Part shown: positions 22,059 through 34,740 of the stretch, in pieces
Layout: each line of letters begins with the position of its first letter
Numbering within the stretch: position 1 is the first letter of the stretch
NCBI GenBank assembly: GCA_936432065.2
Contig: OW386287.2
Location: 74,023,804-74,087,803, forward strand
DNA: 64,000 nt
Reading direction: 5' to 3'
DNA from: Rutpela maculata
Lineage: Eukaryota > Arthropoda > Insecta > Coleoptera > Cerambycidae
Notes under the pieces: model-generated
What the model saw: the letters and a program-made list of their open reading frames with translations, nothing else
What the model was told of the DNA's origin: nothing
The model's database searches: none
Position numbers and translations under genes: made by a program

Positions 22059-23792
22059 TCAAGCGCTATACTTGAATTGTCCTTAACTACAATAGAACTG
22101 TGGGCTGCTGTTCACATGTTGCAGCCGCAATATATTATTTATATCATGCCTCTGGAACAATTAAGTCTGCAGAAATTTTGTCAAAAATATTCGAAAAAGA
22201 GAGTGTATTTATTTAGTAATGGTAATCATGATGGTGATGATGATTATTAAAAAATATAAAAAAGCTAGTATTTATTATTTGAATCGAATATTAACTGTAG
22301 AGTGGGCGAAACTGTGGACCAACTGAAGATTTATTTATTTTTCACTATGTTGCAGCAGCCTGATTTTAATGAAACTTTTATCAGTTTATCTACATATGTA
22401 GATCTATATTTAAGAATTTTTATAAAATGATCACTGATGTAATCGTACCAAAATCACATTTGAACAACATTTTTGTTAAATAAAAATATTAATAGTTGAG
22501 CTATACAATTGAAAAAATATACTTAATTTTCAACATAATCCTCGCTACAATAACGTTTTTGATTCATATCACTCTATCTTTATTAGATTCAGGAAAAAAA
22601 ACTTTAAAAAATACATAACATAGGTACATATTTTTCAATGTTACTGACTAATGTTATGAAATAGATGAGTAAAAAATATAGAAATAATAGTAAAAATGGA
22701 TAACCGATCAAACAAAATAGAAGTTGTCATATTCGGTTTTCGGGGCACAATTCATATGTTTACTGTGCTAGACCCTTAGGACAGTGCTATAGTAATAATG
22801 AAAGACGATTTATACTGATAATAATTTTTTACAAACTATAACGCATTATTGCTTGACAGTGGTCCCAAACGTATTTCATCAAGCTACGGCCAGTGCAGTG
22901 GGCTAGACTCTTAAAACCAATCCGAATTATAATTTCGTCGGAATTGCATTAAAATTGGTAGTTAAGTATTTTCGAAGTAGCTGATGCTGAATCTAGTGTC
23001 AGAAAATAAAAATACAGGACTGCCAAAATTAACAGATTTTGATTTATATGAAATTTGCTACATAGGACTTTCAGGAATTGTTGATACCAAGTCTGATGCT
23101 AAAAGTTAAAAATTCAAAATGGCGAATACTTTCTTTTACTATGTAGAGGCTAATAGGAATAAAAATAAACTTAAAAACGTGTTTGATGAAGGGATTTTTT
23201 TTTGTGGAATCTGAAGTAAGTTTTGAACTTCAGCGGAGATCGGGAATATATTCGTTCTAAATCTTCGCAAAACATCGTTTTCTCTCATTTATTTGCAAAA
23301 ATCTGCAAAAATGAAAAAGCCAATATGTAGCTTTTTTAAACAATTTAATATAGCTTCAATAACAATGTATCGATTTAGATGAAAAATATGCTCTATGGAT
23401 GTTAAAATCCTGCCATCAAGTCGTAAAGGATTTTGTTTATTGTGTTATAAAATCTATTTCCTAAAAACTAGCATGTTTTTCTATCTTTAATCAGAGATGG
23501 AGAATACATTTAAATGTAGTGGCTGTGATAAAAGAAAGCTTGAAGGATATAGGAGTGTTTGTTTGTCAAAAAGGAATAATACGTTTAATATTTATTCTTG
23601 AACCCCGCCCCCGGGCAACATGCAGGGATATATTCAAAAGCAAAAATTTGTTGACTGTGCCAGTATTTTTATTTTCAAATGCGTTACTTATGTAAAAAGT
23701 AATATACCCAGTTTTTTGAGGTTAAATGAAAATCATGAGTAGGTACTCAACAAGACATGGAGATGTGTTAAAACATTTTTTTAAGGATTCGC
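22059..23792. other. Spacer with a partial inverted repeat
   Basis: GGAATTGCATTAAAATTGGT (about 22940) with GAATCTAGTGTCA, and AAAAGTTAAAAATTC near 23100, match 25742-25655 in reverse orientation. They flank the LINE 3' end as loose inverted repeats. Nothing else is supported. Confidence 0.4.
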
Positions 23793-23930
23793 TACAACTT
23801 CATAGTCATGTATAATAAATTGCCTACTTACTTAAACAAAATTAATGCAGTAAATACATTTAAAATGGAAGTAAGAAAATATCTAGTTCAATCCACTGTT
23901 TATAGTATAAATGATTTTTTAAAGGAATAA
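23793..23930 (+). pseudogene. LINE ORF2 C-terminus
   Basis: A 45-codon open stretch reads YNKLPTYLNKINAVNTFK, then RKYL and YSINDFLKE before a TAA stop (23928-23930). This is the typical C-terminus of Jockey/CR1-like LINE ORF2 proteins (Y-N-x-L-P, then a Y-S-x-x-x-F-L end). Nothing recognisable lies upstream, so the copy is strongly 5'-truncated. The 3' untranslated region continues to 23989, is interrupted by a mariner-type element, and resumes at about 25457. Confidence 0.8.
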
Positions 23931-23989
23931 TACTTATTACATTTGTATTTAGATATATGTGTGTATTTATGTGTTTGCATGTATGTATA

Positions 23990-25454
23990 CAGGGTGTAAT
24001 CAGTTTCATGTCATTAAAAAAAACTGGTGGTGGGGAACGACGTAACGAACAAAAAAACCTTATATGACATGAGGTCTAAAATCCATAGTTTTAGAAAAAA
24101 AATAAACAAAAATTTCGAAAATTTTCAATAATATTGTTTGAGAACTGCTGGAATGTTGGGATAGGCTTTTGTCTTCGCGTATGTCGGCGCCTCTAACCAT
24201 CAAATACGCTAATACCGCTCTTTCAAAGTGTCGCGCTCCTTTGTTAGAGACCGCACGTCGGCGAGGACGCAAGTTGATAATCACACTTTTTTATGGTTTT
24301 TTTAAAAGTAGGTAAGGTAAGGTCTTTAGCGGTGCTTTAAAGGTGAAAGACGTCGACGTTTTCTGAGTGCTTAGTAGATCTGAAGAAAACTATACTCTCC
24401 CTTGTGCAATATTTTAGTTTCTGTGGGCATTTCGTTAAGTACACACGTCGAACCCGTTCGTTGTTTTTGTATGTTGCTTTTATTCTTTTTTAATTTTGGG
24501 CTACGTATTTACAGTTAAGATTTATTTTATTGACTTACCGTTCAAATCGTTAAGTTCTTGATTACGTACAGACATTACTTGTTCGTTCTTTTTATGTTGC
24601 TTTTTGTATTTGGGACCAAGTTTTTATTTTTATTTTCTTTATTGACAACATTAGTTGATAGTTTAGTGTGGTATTTTAATGTGCATAGACACCATAAAAA
24701 AATTATTCTAATTTACCAAATGTGTTGAACGGAGTGCGTATGTCCTTAGTTCGACGTGTCGAAAAGTGTATTGAGGCAGACGGAAGCCATTTCGAACAAT
24801 TTATGTAAATCAACAATAATTTGGTAAGTTCTAGATTTATCGAATATTTTAGTTTTCGATACCTGATCGGCAATTCGTTAAATAAATCAAATTTTTTCCT
24901 AACTTAAAATACACATAATTGTTTTCTGTTATCGTATCTCAGATGTCTAACTCTTATTTCCCAATGCCATGCAATGATTTCTCATTTTTTAAGCTTTTAA
25001 CCCAGAACACTCATTTAGGTTACAAATGTTAATAAACCACATTTAAATCTGAAAAATTATAAACAACAATAAAAGCTCCAATATTTTGTTTTAAATTAAA
25101 AAAACACACATGTAAAGAAATGCTGTCTTTAAACCTCTACGCCCATCATTTGCTTGCAGTTCTGCAAAAAGAGATAAGGAATTATTTACATTTTTATAAT
25201 TGGTTCCGTTGAGGCGGTCATCAAAGGTGTCGCCCTTCTTTGCTTTGAACCCGCGGGCCGCCGCGTGCCGACGAGAACTACACGTCCATTGACCCAGAAA
25301 GTGGTTCTCAAATGTTTCTTACGCTAATATTCAAATTGTTGACCTAGGTCAGTTTTTTAAGTGCCCCTAAAGGAAAAAATCATAAAGGTTTTTTGTCTGT
25401 CTAGTCGGTCCCCATTACCAGTTTTTTTAATGACATGAAATTGATTATACCCTG
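23990..25454 (+). mobile_element. 1.46-kb mariner-type element
   Basis: The left end CAGGGTGTAATCAGTTTCAT (23990) is mirrored by ATGAAATTGATTATACCCTG (ending 25454). The complementarity extends through ATGTCATTAAAAAAAC. TA flanks both sides, as expected for Tc1/mariner insertion. It sits inside a LINE 3' untranslated region. A transposase C-terminus survives at 24716-24808. The rest of the interior is scrambled, with short internal repeats (GTTCGTTGTTTTTGTATGTT near 24457 resembling a stretch near 24590). Confidence 0.88.
24716..24808 (+). pseudogene. Mariner-type transposase C-terminus
   Basis: The plus-strand frame reads PNVLNGVRMSLVRRVEKCIE and then ADGSHFEQFM followed by TAA at 24806-24808. 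The R-R-x-x-K-C-I-E ... G-x-H-F-E pattern is the usual end of mariner-like transposases. The catalytic part is not recognisable upstream. Orientation agrees with the surrounding element. Confidence 0.75.
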
Positions 25455-25456
25455 TA

Positions 25457-25583
25457 TTATACCCTACAAAAATATTATATTTTTGTAATTCCTTTTAATA
25501 CTTATTATTATCTATGTTTGTTCTTACCATAATGTACATTCAATGTATTTCTTAAATGGTTAATAAAGATCTAATCTAATCTA
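25457..25583 (+). repeat. LINE 3' end and short tandem tail
   Basis: The 3' untranslated region of the LINE resumes after the mariner-type insertion. It ends with AATAAAGATC and a TCTAA repeat (about 25563-25583), the kind of short repeat tail seen in some insect LINEs. Confidence 0.65.
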
Positions 25584-26515
25584 AAAAAAGTTGAAAAAAA
25601 ATTGAACCACTTTCAAAAAAGTCACCAAAGTGAAGTAATATTTCACATAATTTCAGTTAACCGAACTTTGAATTTTTAACTTTTGACATTAGATTCGGAA
25701 ATAAAATACATAACTACCAATTTTATTGCAATTCCTTGGAAATTTAATTTTTTTACCACGCAATATCAAATTTTATCACTGGCGCATCCGCCAAATTCTC
25801 GAAATAAATTCTTGTTTCAAATTTTTGCTTATCTTGCACTAGACGTAGGATGAAATTATTATGGAACTTGTGGAACCACCCGAGCCACAGAAATCACTTA
25901 AGCTAATCCAGAGTGATGATGGTACAAATGGGTCGAAATGAAAATCTCCTTTTTTTCATTTTGTGAAGCCGGTTAAAAGCTACAACCTGTCTACGTTAAA
26001 AACCAATCCAAACAACCGTGAAGTGTTAAACCAGCCATGTGTTTTATAGTTCAGGCACAGATTAGGAAGGGTTCAGGCCTTCCGATGATAGCCAAACGCT
26101 TTTTTAAACCATTTAATTGTGAACTTATCGGGAAAACAACGTACAAACTCGCATTAGATCTAACCACTATCCCACTCCTGGCATAGTCGGATAATAAAAT
26201 AAATAACATTGTTTTATTGTAGTATTGAAATAATTTAAGGTGTCCAATAATTAAAAATCTCGTCACGTAATAAATAATTAAAAATCTAAACACGAAAATG
26301 ATATTAGAAACAGGCAAAGAAACATGATTATTCATATTTCGTAAATCTTATGCCATGTTATGACACAATTTGTGTGTAAAGTGGCGAATCTGGGTAGTTA
26401 CAAATAATTTTGGGGTCATTAAAGTGTCTTTGAAATTGTGTCGTGATGTGAATGAAAGAAATTACTCCCTAACTAGAACTTAAGTCTATTTACATTAAAT
26501 ATTAAATCTAGTATA
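25584..26515. other. AT-rich spacer
   Basis: Apart from the inverted match to 22940-23115 noted above, nothing is recognised. Confidence 0.45.
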
Positions 26516-27293
26516 ATGTTTGTAAAGGTATTAAACTATATTATGTATCCAGAAGATGTCATTGTAGCATATGCTGATGATACAGCCCTTCTATTTCAAG
26601 GTAAAACCTGGACTGAAGTATATTCTAATGCAGAAACCAGTTTAAAAAAGATACATTCAGATGTTAAACGTAAGCCCGCTGAGCCTCAACACCAGTAAAA
26701 CAAAATTTTTAACATTTACCATATCAGCTGGTGATCCACCTTCAAAGATACATTAACAAGTCATAATGACATGTGCAAAAATGGGGAAAAGTATGACTGT
26801 CCGTACATAAACAGAGTTAGTGATTAAAATATCTTGGTCTCATGGTTAATCATCACCTGAGATGGAATGTACGTGGAATATCTTGTAAAGATGGTAAGAA
26901 GATATACAAATTCTATCAACTGAGAGATATTCTTAACAGAAAAAACCTTACCATTACGTAGGTACAATGCTTAGGCTGAATCTGTTATTAGGTATGTTAT
27001 TACAGGGGTGGGGTGGTCTCTTTAACAACTCCTTAAAACATTTAGAAATTGTGTCTACTGTACATGTTTAAATCACCACCAAATGTGGTAAACCATAACT
27101 ATAGAACTCGCTGGAATACAAACCTTTCTAGACAAGTGCCAATATACTCAACGATTTATTTTCTATTATGGACCCAAACTTTAAAATGTTACCTGCAAAA
27201 TTAAAAAGTATAAAAAATAAGCATAAGTTGAAAGAAAACCTTAAACTATTTTCAAATGAAAACTACAGTCAAATTAAAGCAATTTTCCAATAA
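26516..27293 (+). pseudogene. LINE reverse transcriptase C-terminal half
   Basis: Frame 1 (26516-26698) contains VIVAYADDTALLFQGKTW. The Y-A-D-D catalytic motif is intact. After a frameshift, LNTSKTKFLTFT appears near 26695, then a K-Y-L-G motif with HHLRW (about 26830). The end reads LPAKLKSIKNKHKLKENLKL and stops with TAA at 27291-27293. The order (YADD, N-x-x-K-T, YLG, LPAK) matches the palm, thumb and C-terminus of a LINE ORF2. At least three frameshifts are needed, so it is dead. The 5' half is missing. Confidence 0.85.
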
Positions 27294-28701
27294 TTACAAC
27301 TTTATTAATTTACTTATTAGTAAAATAAGGATTTAGTATCCTCCTTCTCACACTACTATGTAGTAATTAAAACAAATTTTAAATGTAGGTATTTAATAAA
27401 TTCTTACTATGTATACAACGTGATTTACCATGATATGCGGAAAATAAAATGGTGTACTAGTCTTCAATGTGGGAAAACCCCTGCAAAATTTCTCCGAGTT
27501 CTCCGAGATAATTTAGTATATTAAAAATGGTTAAAACTTACGAAGATACACTACTGTTATTGTCTAGGTCAGTAATAGGGCGACGAACTTACTTGTGAAA
27601 GAACATATTGGAGATGTTTACATTTCCTTAATTGGCATAAAAAGTTAAGCCGGCGAGTGCGGCCAAAGTGCCGCGTTTTTTGCTTTCGGTCGAACAATCA
27701 GGACACAGGCAGGTACAAAGCACCGCCGAAGTTGGTGTCTTTGTGTTATTGACGGGTTTAAGTAAATATCTCTTGTAGAGTTCACCAGCATAGGATCAAT
27801 GTCTTTTCGATTTATTTTCTATTTTTGTAGTGTGATTTGATTAAAACCAAAAAGTTATTTCTACCCTCTCCAGATTTGCTGTCAGTAGTGTCTATCCCAA
27901 GTCTGATAAAGTGATATGGTTGTACCACGTTACGTCAGATTGGTTAAAGTCATTAGCGGCGCATTTCTACAAAAAAATAAAGTAATTTTTTTGGTCAATT
28001 TCTTTTTAATTTTTCATTTTTTTCGGTAGGGACAATCTACTAATAAATTTTCCTCATGTCATGGTAGATCACCCTGTATATAATTTTCCACATATCCTCT
28101 TGTCCGGTTACGTTGCTGCTTTATTTGTGAAACTCAAGCACAAGCTCCTCAGGGAGTTTAGGTGATTTCATAAATGTTTAGCAACGGTTAGTAACCTAAA
28201 TTATATTAGTTAGTTAGGTTCAAGATAATGTTATAGTATATATGAATATATATCTATGTATTGTTTTCTATTTGTCTTATACAATTTTTATGTCACTTAT
28301 TATTTATTTACTTATTTGTTGTTTTTTTAAACTTTGTCAACAAGAATTTGTATTTTTCTAAACAATAAACAACAACAATAACTTAATGTTACTAATTAAA
28401 TAATTATTAGTTATTGTCAATTTATTTAAATGTCGATAAATTATGAAATTAAATTAATTATAAGAAATCAATAATATAATTAAATCAAAAATTAATTCAA
28501 ACTAATAAATGTTTAACACTGTTTCCACTTTTATATAGGAAGAATTAAGAAGAATAGGCATTTTTGTGGTTAAGTTTAAAAAAAATTGAAAGTTATTAAA
28601 AAATACCGTTTTTAATTTTTGTGGAATAATTCGTTTCGTGCTATAATGGCCAGTCCAAATAAAAAAAGTCATGTATTGTTCCGAAATGTTTTAATACAAC
28701 T
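27294..28701. other. Spacer with one mariner-type end
   Basis: CACCCTGTATA at 28070-28080 resembles a mariner-type right terminus, preceded by TCCTCATGTCATGGTAGAT. GC rises at 27650-27740 (GGCGAGTGCGGCC). A matching left end was not found. The remainder is AT-rich. Confidence 0.4.
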
Positions 28702-29030
28702 ATGAAGACAACCGACTATTTTTTCGAATTCCGTATGATGCCAAGGTCCGAAAAAAATGTTAAACATTATAAAGGGGGCCAAAAGCTGACGTACGCGCAT
28801 TCACACAACGCACAAGCAGCGAACATGCTGCTGAAGGCGCACATGGCTCGTGCCACGGCGTATTACGACAAGTGGAAGATTCGGATCAACGCCGAGAAGT
28901 CGGAATCAATTATCTTCACGCGCCGCTTCACCGAAAATCGTATTCTTACACCACTTTCGATAGGGGGCCACCAAATTCCAATGAAGCGATGCGTGAAGTA
29001 TACCGAATTTGCTAATTAAAAAAAAAAAAA
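28702..29030 (+). pseudogene. Jockey-like reverse transcriptase fragment
   Basis: An open frame of 105 codons carries NAQAANMLLKAHMARATAYY, then WKIRINAEKSESIIFTRR and a GGHQIPMKRCVKY end. The W-x-I-x-I-N-x-x-K-S-x-x-I-x-F-T pattern is the thumb-proximal part of Jockey-clade reverse transcriptases. The first ~30 residues look unrelated. Codons are clearly more GC-rich than the flanks, suggesting a younger insertion. The similarity breaks at KYTEF, where K-Y-L-G-F is expected, and the sequence runs straight into AATTAAAAAAAAAAAA at about 29014-29030. Confidence 0.82.
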
Positions 29031-29770
29031 GCTGCGCAAGGGTTAAGTCGGTAAACTTTTCGGATTATCGTTTCTATTATTTTTGAGAATATTGTCTTAA
29101 ACTTTCAGCGGTTCAGAGAATTTCTAAAACAAAAATCTAAATGCATTAGACTAAAGGCTATCCGTAAAAATGAATGCCAGCCAAAATCCTTCCATCAGGC
29201 TTATTCAGAAACATCAACTATTAATATTTTGCGTCATCTGCCATTACAATTACGGTTCATGACTTTTTAAATTACCTTTTAACCTACATACATTTTTTAC
29301 GGTGCTATTGTTCCGAGAGAGAGTCAATTTGATTTAGCGACGTCAACATTAATTATAATTAAATATTGTAATTTATATAAATAAAATAACTTGTTTATTA
29401 AGAGTTATAGTTATATTACTGCATATCATGTTTTTGCTTCTGTCAGAAATGAAAACAAAACAGAAATGGAAACAAAACACATGCTGGTGTATTTATTTAT
29501 TTACAATTAGGAAAACCAACAGAAGATTTTATAATAAGGTTGCTTGGCGCAACGAAAAATTTGTACTAAAGTGCCTATATAGGAACTTACCGGTTGTCGC
29601 AATTAAGGCAGGAGTTAAGAAAATTTAGGATTTTTTTACTTTTATTTTTATTTTTTTAACAATTTATAAAACCTTTTTTTTTCTTTATTTTAACGAATTT
29701 TTAAAAATGATAAAATGTAATTTTGACAAGGCCGTAATTTGAAAACTCTAAATCCTAATTTCGTTGAATT
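29031..29770. other. AT-rich spacer
   Basis: Nothing recognised. The 66-codon frame at 29428-29628 has no visible domain. Confidence 0.45.
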
Positions 29771-31475
29771 GAACAATGTTAAAAGAGGGGCTTTTTTGAC
29801 CCATCCATGGTAAAGTGTGGAAGCCATCTTTTTTTACTAATTTTGGGGTGCTGAAAAGGAATCCGTCATCCGTTTTGGTGAAAAAACGGGAACATATAAA
29901 AAAACAACCCTTATTTGAGAGTGACATTGGAATTGATATCAGTCTAAATACTATGATATTTGTCTAAATAATAAGTTTCGATAACTAAGTAGAAACAGAA
30001 GTAAAAAAAACCAAATTCACCTCTTCAACCCTCCTCGCCATTCCCTCACCACACCTAAGAAGGTACTATAGAAGCTGCTATAACTACTATATTAGTTATT
30101 TACAAAAAAGGGCTTTTTTGACCCATCCGTGGTAAAGGGTGGAAACCATCTTTTTTTTACTAATTTTGGTGTGCTGAATATGAATCTGTCATCAAAATTG
30201 GCTAAAAACATCGGGAAGACAGTAAAAAACAACCCTTTAGGGAGGTGGCATTGAAATTGAGATTAGAACTTGCAACAAAAAGTTATTCTTTAGTGCAGGA
30301 AATCCTTTTAAAATACTCAGTTTCGTTAGGTAAGTAGAAAAAGAAGCAAAAATTCTAAATTCACCCCCTTCCCCCTCTCTTTCGTTTCCCTCACCCTTCA
30401 CCGCTCATAAGAACGGTGTAAGTTACAATATCTAATATACGGTTATTTATTTATTTTTAAAAAACCAAAACTCCTCGTTAAGTGGCTTATTATCAGGTTA
30501 TAATGTGATTACTTTTGAATACATAATAAGGTGATTTAGTCAATTCAGATGAATATTTCTCACACTCTTGGTGTGGGGGTGTACTTGTTTTTTATATTAA
30601 AAAATTCTTTAATTATTTAACTAGGTAACTAAATAATTTCTTACTATAAAAATCAAGCAACATTTTTTAAAGAGGATATTGACACCTTACACCCCCTCCC
30701 TAGAGGGGTAAGAAATATTCAGCAGTGATCTGAATTGGCCAAATCACCTTAATATGATAAAAAAAACATCCAACTGAGTATTAGGATTTTTTTGTAATTA
30801 AAATCGATCAATATCCCCTTATAGGGGTGAGGAGGTATATGAGTGTACTCAGAAGTAATCAGATTATTATATTCTGATAGCAACCACTTAATGAGTTGTT
30901 CTGTTTTTTTTTTTTTAATATGTAAATAACTATATAGTAATTATAGTAGCTTACAACCTTCTTAGGGATGGTGAGGGAATGGCGAGAAAGATTGAAGGGG
31001 TGAATTCGATTTTTACTTTTTTTTTACTTAGTTATCGAAACTTAGTATTTAGACTAATATCAATTCCAATGTCACCTTCAAATAAGGGTGGTTTTTTAAT
31101 GTGTTCCCGAGATTTTTCGCCAAAACGGTTGACGGATTCGTTCTCAGTACCCCAAAACTATGGCTTCCACACCTTACCATGGATGGCCCAAAAAGCCCTT
31201 TTTTGTAAATAACTATATAGTAGTTATAGTAGCTTCTATAGTACCTTCTTGGGAATGGTGAGGGAATGGCGAGGAGGGTTGAAGCGGTGAATTTGTTTTT
31301 TTTTACTTCTTTTTCTACTTAGTTATCGAAACTTAGTATTTAGACTAATATCAATTCCAATGTCACCCCCAAATAAGGGTTGTAATGTGTTCCCGAGAAT
31401 TTTCGCCAAAATTAGTAAAAAAAGATGGCTTCCACACTTTACCACGGATGGGTCAAAAAAGTTTTAGCATTGTTC
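29771..31475. mobile_element. 1.7-kb foldback with tandem units in each arm
   Basis: The ends GAACAATGTTAAAA (29771) and TTTTAGCATTGTTC (ending 31475) are inverted. Each arm contains two direct copies of a unit of about 280-320 bases. On the left, units start with CTTTTTTGACCCATCC near 29791 and 30112. On the right, GTAAATAACTATATAGTA begins at 30922 and 31205. Left and right units are reverse complements. The centre also folds: AAGTGGCTTATTATCAGG near 30480 and AAGGTGATTTAGTCAATTCA near 30530 against partners near 30890 and 30740. There is no conserved frame. Confidence 0.85.
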
Positions 31476-31706
31476 TTTTGGATATAGTAAAGTATGCTGA
31501 TTAATAATATTGCATTAATTTTTCAATAAAAAAATGCCTAATAAGACTACTCGAAAAAGCGAAACTTCTTTTCTTAATAAATGTAATAAACACTAATAAT
31601 TGAGCTACGGAGGCGTTACCGTGAGAAGTCAGACAGACTTTATATTTAAAATAACCATATAAACATGAAGTCAAATTATGAAAAAATTTGATCGCGCCAA
31701 AAAGAT

Positions 31707-32620
31707 GTAATAATAATAATAATCTTTATTAAACCCTTGTTTGCCAAATACAAAGAAATGGATAAGGTATAAATAAACAATAAAAATCCAATGTGCTGTA
31801 AAAAATATGGTAATATACAATTAGGTCAAATGGGGTCTATTTAGTAAAAATTCAAAATAGTTATACAAACATGAAACAAAAATCAATCATACCTAAAATA
31901 TAAATAGGCAAGGTACGTATTACTTTGAGTTAGGTACAATTCAAAATCATTTAAATTGTAGAAACAGTTTTCTAACAATAAGGATTTTAACTGGTTTTTA
32001 AATCTAAACAAAGGGCATAAATTTCTAACTTTTCCAGGTAACATGTTGAAATAATTGGATCCCGCGTAATCCGGAGATTTCTTTAAAATGTGTGCTTAAA
32101 ACTATCAATATGTATGTTGTTCTTTTTGCGCGTTGGATAGGAATGGAGGTTACAATTTTTCAAATAGTTATCAATATTTTTATAAGTATGCTGTAATAAT
32201 TTAAAAATGTATATTCCCGTAAGAATTAGGATTTTTTTTTACTTTTAAATGTATTCCTACATGTCTCATTATAGAATAATCCAAATATGAGACGAATTAT
32301 CCTTTTTTGTAGGATAAAGACCCGGAGCACGTCCGTAGCTTGTCCCCATGATACAATATTATAGGAGATAGACGAATACGCCGTAGCATAATAGAAATTC
32401 ATAAGAGATTTTTCGTCAAGAGACTTTTTTAAAGTAGCTAAAGCAAAATAAGCGCTGTTAAGTTTAGCACAGACGGAGTCAATTTGGTTACCCCAGCCTA
32501 GGATACCTAGAAATTTTGTAGTTGTACTAGAAGTTAAACTAATGTTATTTATAATAAAATTTAGATTCAAATCTTGCTTACTGTAGGGATTCGTAAATTC
32601 AATGCATACGATCGACACCT
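31707..32620 (-). pseudogene. 5'-truncated LINE, C-terminus and 3' end
   Basis: The minus-strand frame 32618-32226 reads TTKFLGILGWGNQIDSVC and later AYSSISYNIVSWGQATDV, then LQKRIIRLI. This is the post-catalytic thumb region of Jockey/CR1-like LINE reverse transcriptases. After one frameshift near 32095 it continues with YFNMLPGKVRNLCPLFRFK and FYNLNDFELY, reaching a TGA at 31883-31885. The 3' untranslated region of about 175 bases ends in AATAAAGATTATTATTATT, a short repeat tail. The palm domain is absent. This is one of the better preserved LINE ends in the window. Confidence 0.88.
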
Positions 32621-33928
32621 AAAATGTTATTTACATAGAATGCACACTTTCCGAGATATAGCGGATTAAATGTTAGTATGATCAAAATCCTTTAAAAGGT
32701 GGGACATTTTTAAATATAACTTAGCAGATCTTCAACACTGTACAAGTGTACAACTTACAAAATTCAAAGTTTGATGTGTAGTTTACAATAGACACAAAAT
32801 GGACACAATTTTTCCGCTCCTCTGTTTTGGAGAGATTCGTTGTTAAAGCGAGAGCTCGTTACATTTGAATTCTATATTAAGTATGCAGGGTGTTCGGAAA
32901 TACCGGTTACAAACTTCTAGTGCAGATTGTACCTGCAAAACTATGAATTCAATATAATTATATATGTCTGCAAATGCTTCCCAAGGAAGCTATGAACGAT
33001 ACTTCGAAGGTGGTGTTCTCGAGTAGGTTTTTATTTTTCGTCATACCTCTCCCGTAAGTATACTAATACTCTAATTCCATTGTTTTGTCGATCGTAAGTG
33101 ACGCTTTATGTACCAAATATTTGTTACCATTGGCAACGGGTCGTTATTTTTCATAACGTCCCAAGGGGAATAAAGTAAATTTGGGAAAATTCTTTCTTTT
33201 ATATAACAACTATTAAATTAAACGTTTTAACTTTTTTGGGAGTAAATCCAGACAAGCCTTACTTGCTATATCTTCTATATCCGATATTATTTTCAAAATT
33301 ATTCAGATCTTAATATGTTTTAATTTATCTTGACAGTAATTGTCATTTGAATAGAAGTCGCGTCCTAAATTTATTTTATTGACGGTTGCCATGGATATTT
33401 CAAGCATCGCTACCTTTACTATTTGCTCAGCAAATATGAAATCTTACTCGAATAATTATAGTTTTCCACTAGTTTTTCTCTAGTTTAATGATTCATGGGT
33501 ATGACGAAAAATATAATATGCACCGCGGGTCATACAGTGCGATTTTTTGCTCTCGAATACTTATAAACCTCGGCCCTACAGGCCTCGCATTGCAAACTGT
33601 ATTCTCGACCAAAAAAAGTGCACTTACGACCCTTGGTACATAAATAACTAAATATTTCAGGATCTCTTTGTGATTCGGCGATGAGATTCGGTACATTATT
33701 AAGTATCAATTAGGGCTATTATTTAATGATATTGGCCAAATTGAAACTCCATCCAGGGGCGTAGGGAACGGCGCCATCCTTTATAAATAAATAAATAAAT
33801 AAAAATGCCTTTATTTAATCCAAAGTTTTTTCTTCCGTTTTTATTTTTTAAATTTTGGTCCCGGAGTATGGTTCCCTGATCAAAATGACACAAAAAAGTC
33901 CAGTCCAGGCCAAAAAAATTGCTTTGCC
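32621..33928. other. Spacer with transposon-like end and microsatellite
   Basis: CAGGGTGTTCGGAAATACC at 32886 looks like a mariner-type left terminus, but no clear right end matches it. TTTTTCGTCATACC near 33034 and GGTATGACGAAAAAT near 33497 are inverted. An AAAT microsatellite lies at 33781-33803. Nothing coding is seen. Confidence 0.4.
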
Positions 33929-34222
33929 CTTTAACTTAATATAATAAATAAGGAATATTTTTTTCGAAGTTCGGGCTCCGAGGATTTCTTGGAATTTCGG
34001 TAAGCCTTAATTTAAGAAAACATTTGTTAATTTCCCACAAGATTTGCGCTCTCTAGCCATTTTTTTTTCTTTTGGCCTTTAACTTAATATAACAATAAAG
34101 GATTTTTTTTTTAAATTCGGGCTTCGAGGATTTGTTAGAATTTCAGTAAGCTTTAAGTTAAAAAAAATTGTTAATTTCCGACAAGATTTGAGCTCTCTAG
34201 CCATTTTTTAACCAAAAAACTC
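33929..34222 (+). repeat. Tandem duplication, ~147-bp unit
   Basis: The unit starts CTTTAACTTAATATAA at 33929 and again near 34077. Both copies contain TTCGGGCT(C/T)CGAGGATTT and GCTCTCTAGCCATTTTTT. Divergence is moderate, so the duplication is old. Confidence 0.85.
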
Positions 34223-34239
34223 AATTTGGAACCACTGTG

Positions 34240-34354
34240 CGCTGGTGTAATTATTAGACATACATTATTAAGGACATGTAACGAGAAATTATTGTTACAT
34301 CGCTTTGATATGTGTATTCAAGCAGATGGGAGTAATTTCGAACATCTTTTTTAA
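34240..34354 (+). pseudogene. Mariner-type transposase C-terminus
   Basis: The plus-strand frame reads HTLLRTCNEKLLLHRFDMCI, then QADGSNFEHLF and TAA at 34352-34354. The C-I-x-A-D-G-x-x-F-E-H-L ending is typical of mariner-like transposases. Upstream catalytic motifs are not seen. It is followed by 490 bases ending in a CACCCTG terminus at 34846-34852, so it is likely the 3' part of one degraded element. Confidence 0.75.
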
Positions 34355-34740
34355 ATATTGTTGTCAAGATGTACTGTTCAAAAATAAAATTACATTGTTG
34401 TTTTTCCATTTAAATTTCTCAATTTAAAGCAATTTCCGGTAAAATCGTAAGTGCTGTTAAAAAAAATTTCCCACCAGTTAATAATTCTCTTATAGCAGGC
34501 AAAAAAATTGTTAAAAACCTACATCCGAAAATCAAGATTAAAGAAGTTACAGCAATTAAAAAAAAAATAGACAATAAAATTAAAATAACTCAAAAACTAC
34601 TGAAGATCTGACTTTTTAGAGCAAGAACAATTTCATTTAAAATTTAATTCTTAATCGAATGGCATATGTTTCAAACCTTCCTTGATCGAAACATATAAAC
34701 TGCAGCGCCATCTCTGGTGATAATGTTATAATATTAAATG

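Noticed and set aside
21978..22250. 90-codon plus-strand frame
   Set aside because: It begins in a foldback arm and runs out of it; no domain is seen.
24060..24284. 74-codon minus-strand frame rich in Arg
   Set aside because: It lies antisense inside a mariner-type element whose coding strand is plus; no transposase motif.
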